From positions 1,073,512 through 1,137,511 of the forward strand of contig NW_002060957.1 of assembly GCF_000150275.1 (NCBI RefSeq): a DNA stretch of 64,000 nt. Direction: 5' to 3'. The notes beneath the pieces were generated by a model. That model was not told the DNA's origin, searched no databases, and was given only the letters and a program-made list of their open reading frames with translations. The translations under genes and the position numbers were made by a program. Each line of letters starts with the position of its first letter. Positions within the stretch are counted from its first letter, which is position 1. Source of the DNA: Trichoplax adhaerens. Its lineage: Eukaryota > Placozoa > Uniplacotomia > Trichoplacea > Trichoplacidae. This document shows, piece after piece, positions 63,341 to 64,000 of the stretch.

Positions 63341-64000
63341 AATCTGTATCTTTAGCTCATGAATATGAATTAAATTATAATAATCATAACAGACTGTAAT
63401 CTATTAAAATTTCAAGGAGAATATTTGACAGCACGAAGGAGCAATGGAATGTTTGTGATGCAATTAGGCCTTGTTTCAATTTACATCAGTATCAATCTTA
63501 GGCACATTTGGATCTTAATTACGAAAAGTGAGTTACTGCAATTGAACGATCATAGTGGACACTGATCGATAGAGCTCCAGAAATTCGAGAACTATAATCA
63601 ATAGGATAGAATGAAATCACTTATTTTATACGAGTATGTTTCGGTGAAATAACCTCGCTAGTGTTGTAATTAGTGAAATACTACTAGGTGTGTTAGAATC
63701 TAGTGACTCTAAACGATATCAAGTTATTTACTTAGGAATAAATTAATAGAAAGGACTATTATCATGAATTACAATCAATGAGAAAATTAACAGTTTAATG
63801 ATAGATCGTATTATAAATTATATTAGTTGATTAGCATACTTTCTCCCTCCTCCCTTTTCAAGAATAAATTATGAAATCATTTCACGTAATCAGCATTGAT
63901 CAGAACTGACGTTATGAAAATTGGAAATCTTGACCACCTACGCAGTCATTATTAAGTGTGAGCATTAATGGAGACACTTGGCGAATTTATGTACTCAAGT
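63341..64000. other. End of window, decayed repeat and spacer
   Basis: Weak remnants of the preceding satellite (TTATTTACTTAGGAATAAAT near 63721, CATTTGGATC near 63506) fade into AT-rich sequence. No coding exon is seen up to the window end. Confidence 0.4.

Noticed and set aside
1-64000. tRNA, rRNA, CRISPR arrays, LTR or transposase genes
   Set aside because: No cloverleaf B-box pattern, rRNA core, regularly spaced perfect direct repeats with unique spacers, or transposase/reverse-transcriptase motifs were found by reading; a tRNAscan-SE and RepeatMasker run would be decisive.

Overview
This window is eukaryotic and animal. It is AT-rich, the genes are cut into many short exons by short GT-AG introns, and a Sp-family zinc-finger factor with Sp box, Btd box and three C2H2 fingers points to a metazoan. 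The intron density, compact spacing and short protein tails fit a placozoan such as Trichoplax; that organism call is inference. There are no bacterial operons, CRISPR arrays, rRNA genes or recognisable transposase genes.

Layout. (1) 569-5585, minus: NOP58, a core box C/D snoRNP protein, 24 exons by my model, with a long lysine-rich tail built from small phase-0 exons. (2) 5586-8806: spacer with a dense GTACTGTAC-type palindrome cluster and a three-copy 181-bp tandem repeat. (3) 8807-10413, minus: a possible small four-exon gene of unknown function, head-to-head with (4) 10948-13015, plus: TRMT10A-type tRNA m1G9 methyltransferase, 9 exons. (5) 15632-16747, minus: an intronless class A GPCR. 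(6) 16748-21958: AT-rich spacer without a gene I can support. (7) 21959-43713, plus: a divergent IP3-receptor-like channel. I resolved 78 exons joining in one frame into about 2,379 residues. (8) 43714-46817: spacer with degenerate tandem repeats. (9) 46818-50183, minus: a two-exon Sp transcription factor. (10) 50184-64000: about 14 kb without a supportable gene, made largely of successive unrelated tandem-repeat families.

The most notable item is the IP3-receptor-like gene. Its MIR, RIH, RIH-associated and six-helix channel regions can be followed along the family, including the CxxC/HxxxxH zinc module after the last helix. However, the usual GGGVGD filter appears replaced by GNENLD, the C-terminal coiled coil is missing, and most positions that contact IP3 in vertebrate receptors look changed. 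It may be a paralogue with altered or no conduction.

NOP58 and TRMT10A both serve non-coding RNA maturation; the GPCR and the IP3R-like gene could belong to calcium signalling, but nothing in the sequence ties them together. Exon coordinates were placed by hand from splice consensus, reading-frame continuity and remembered family conservation, so single-base errors are possible.
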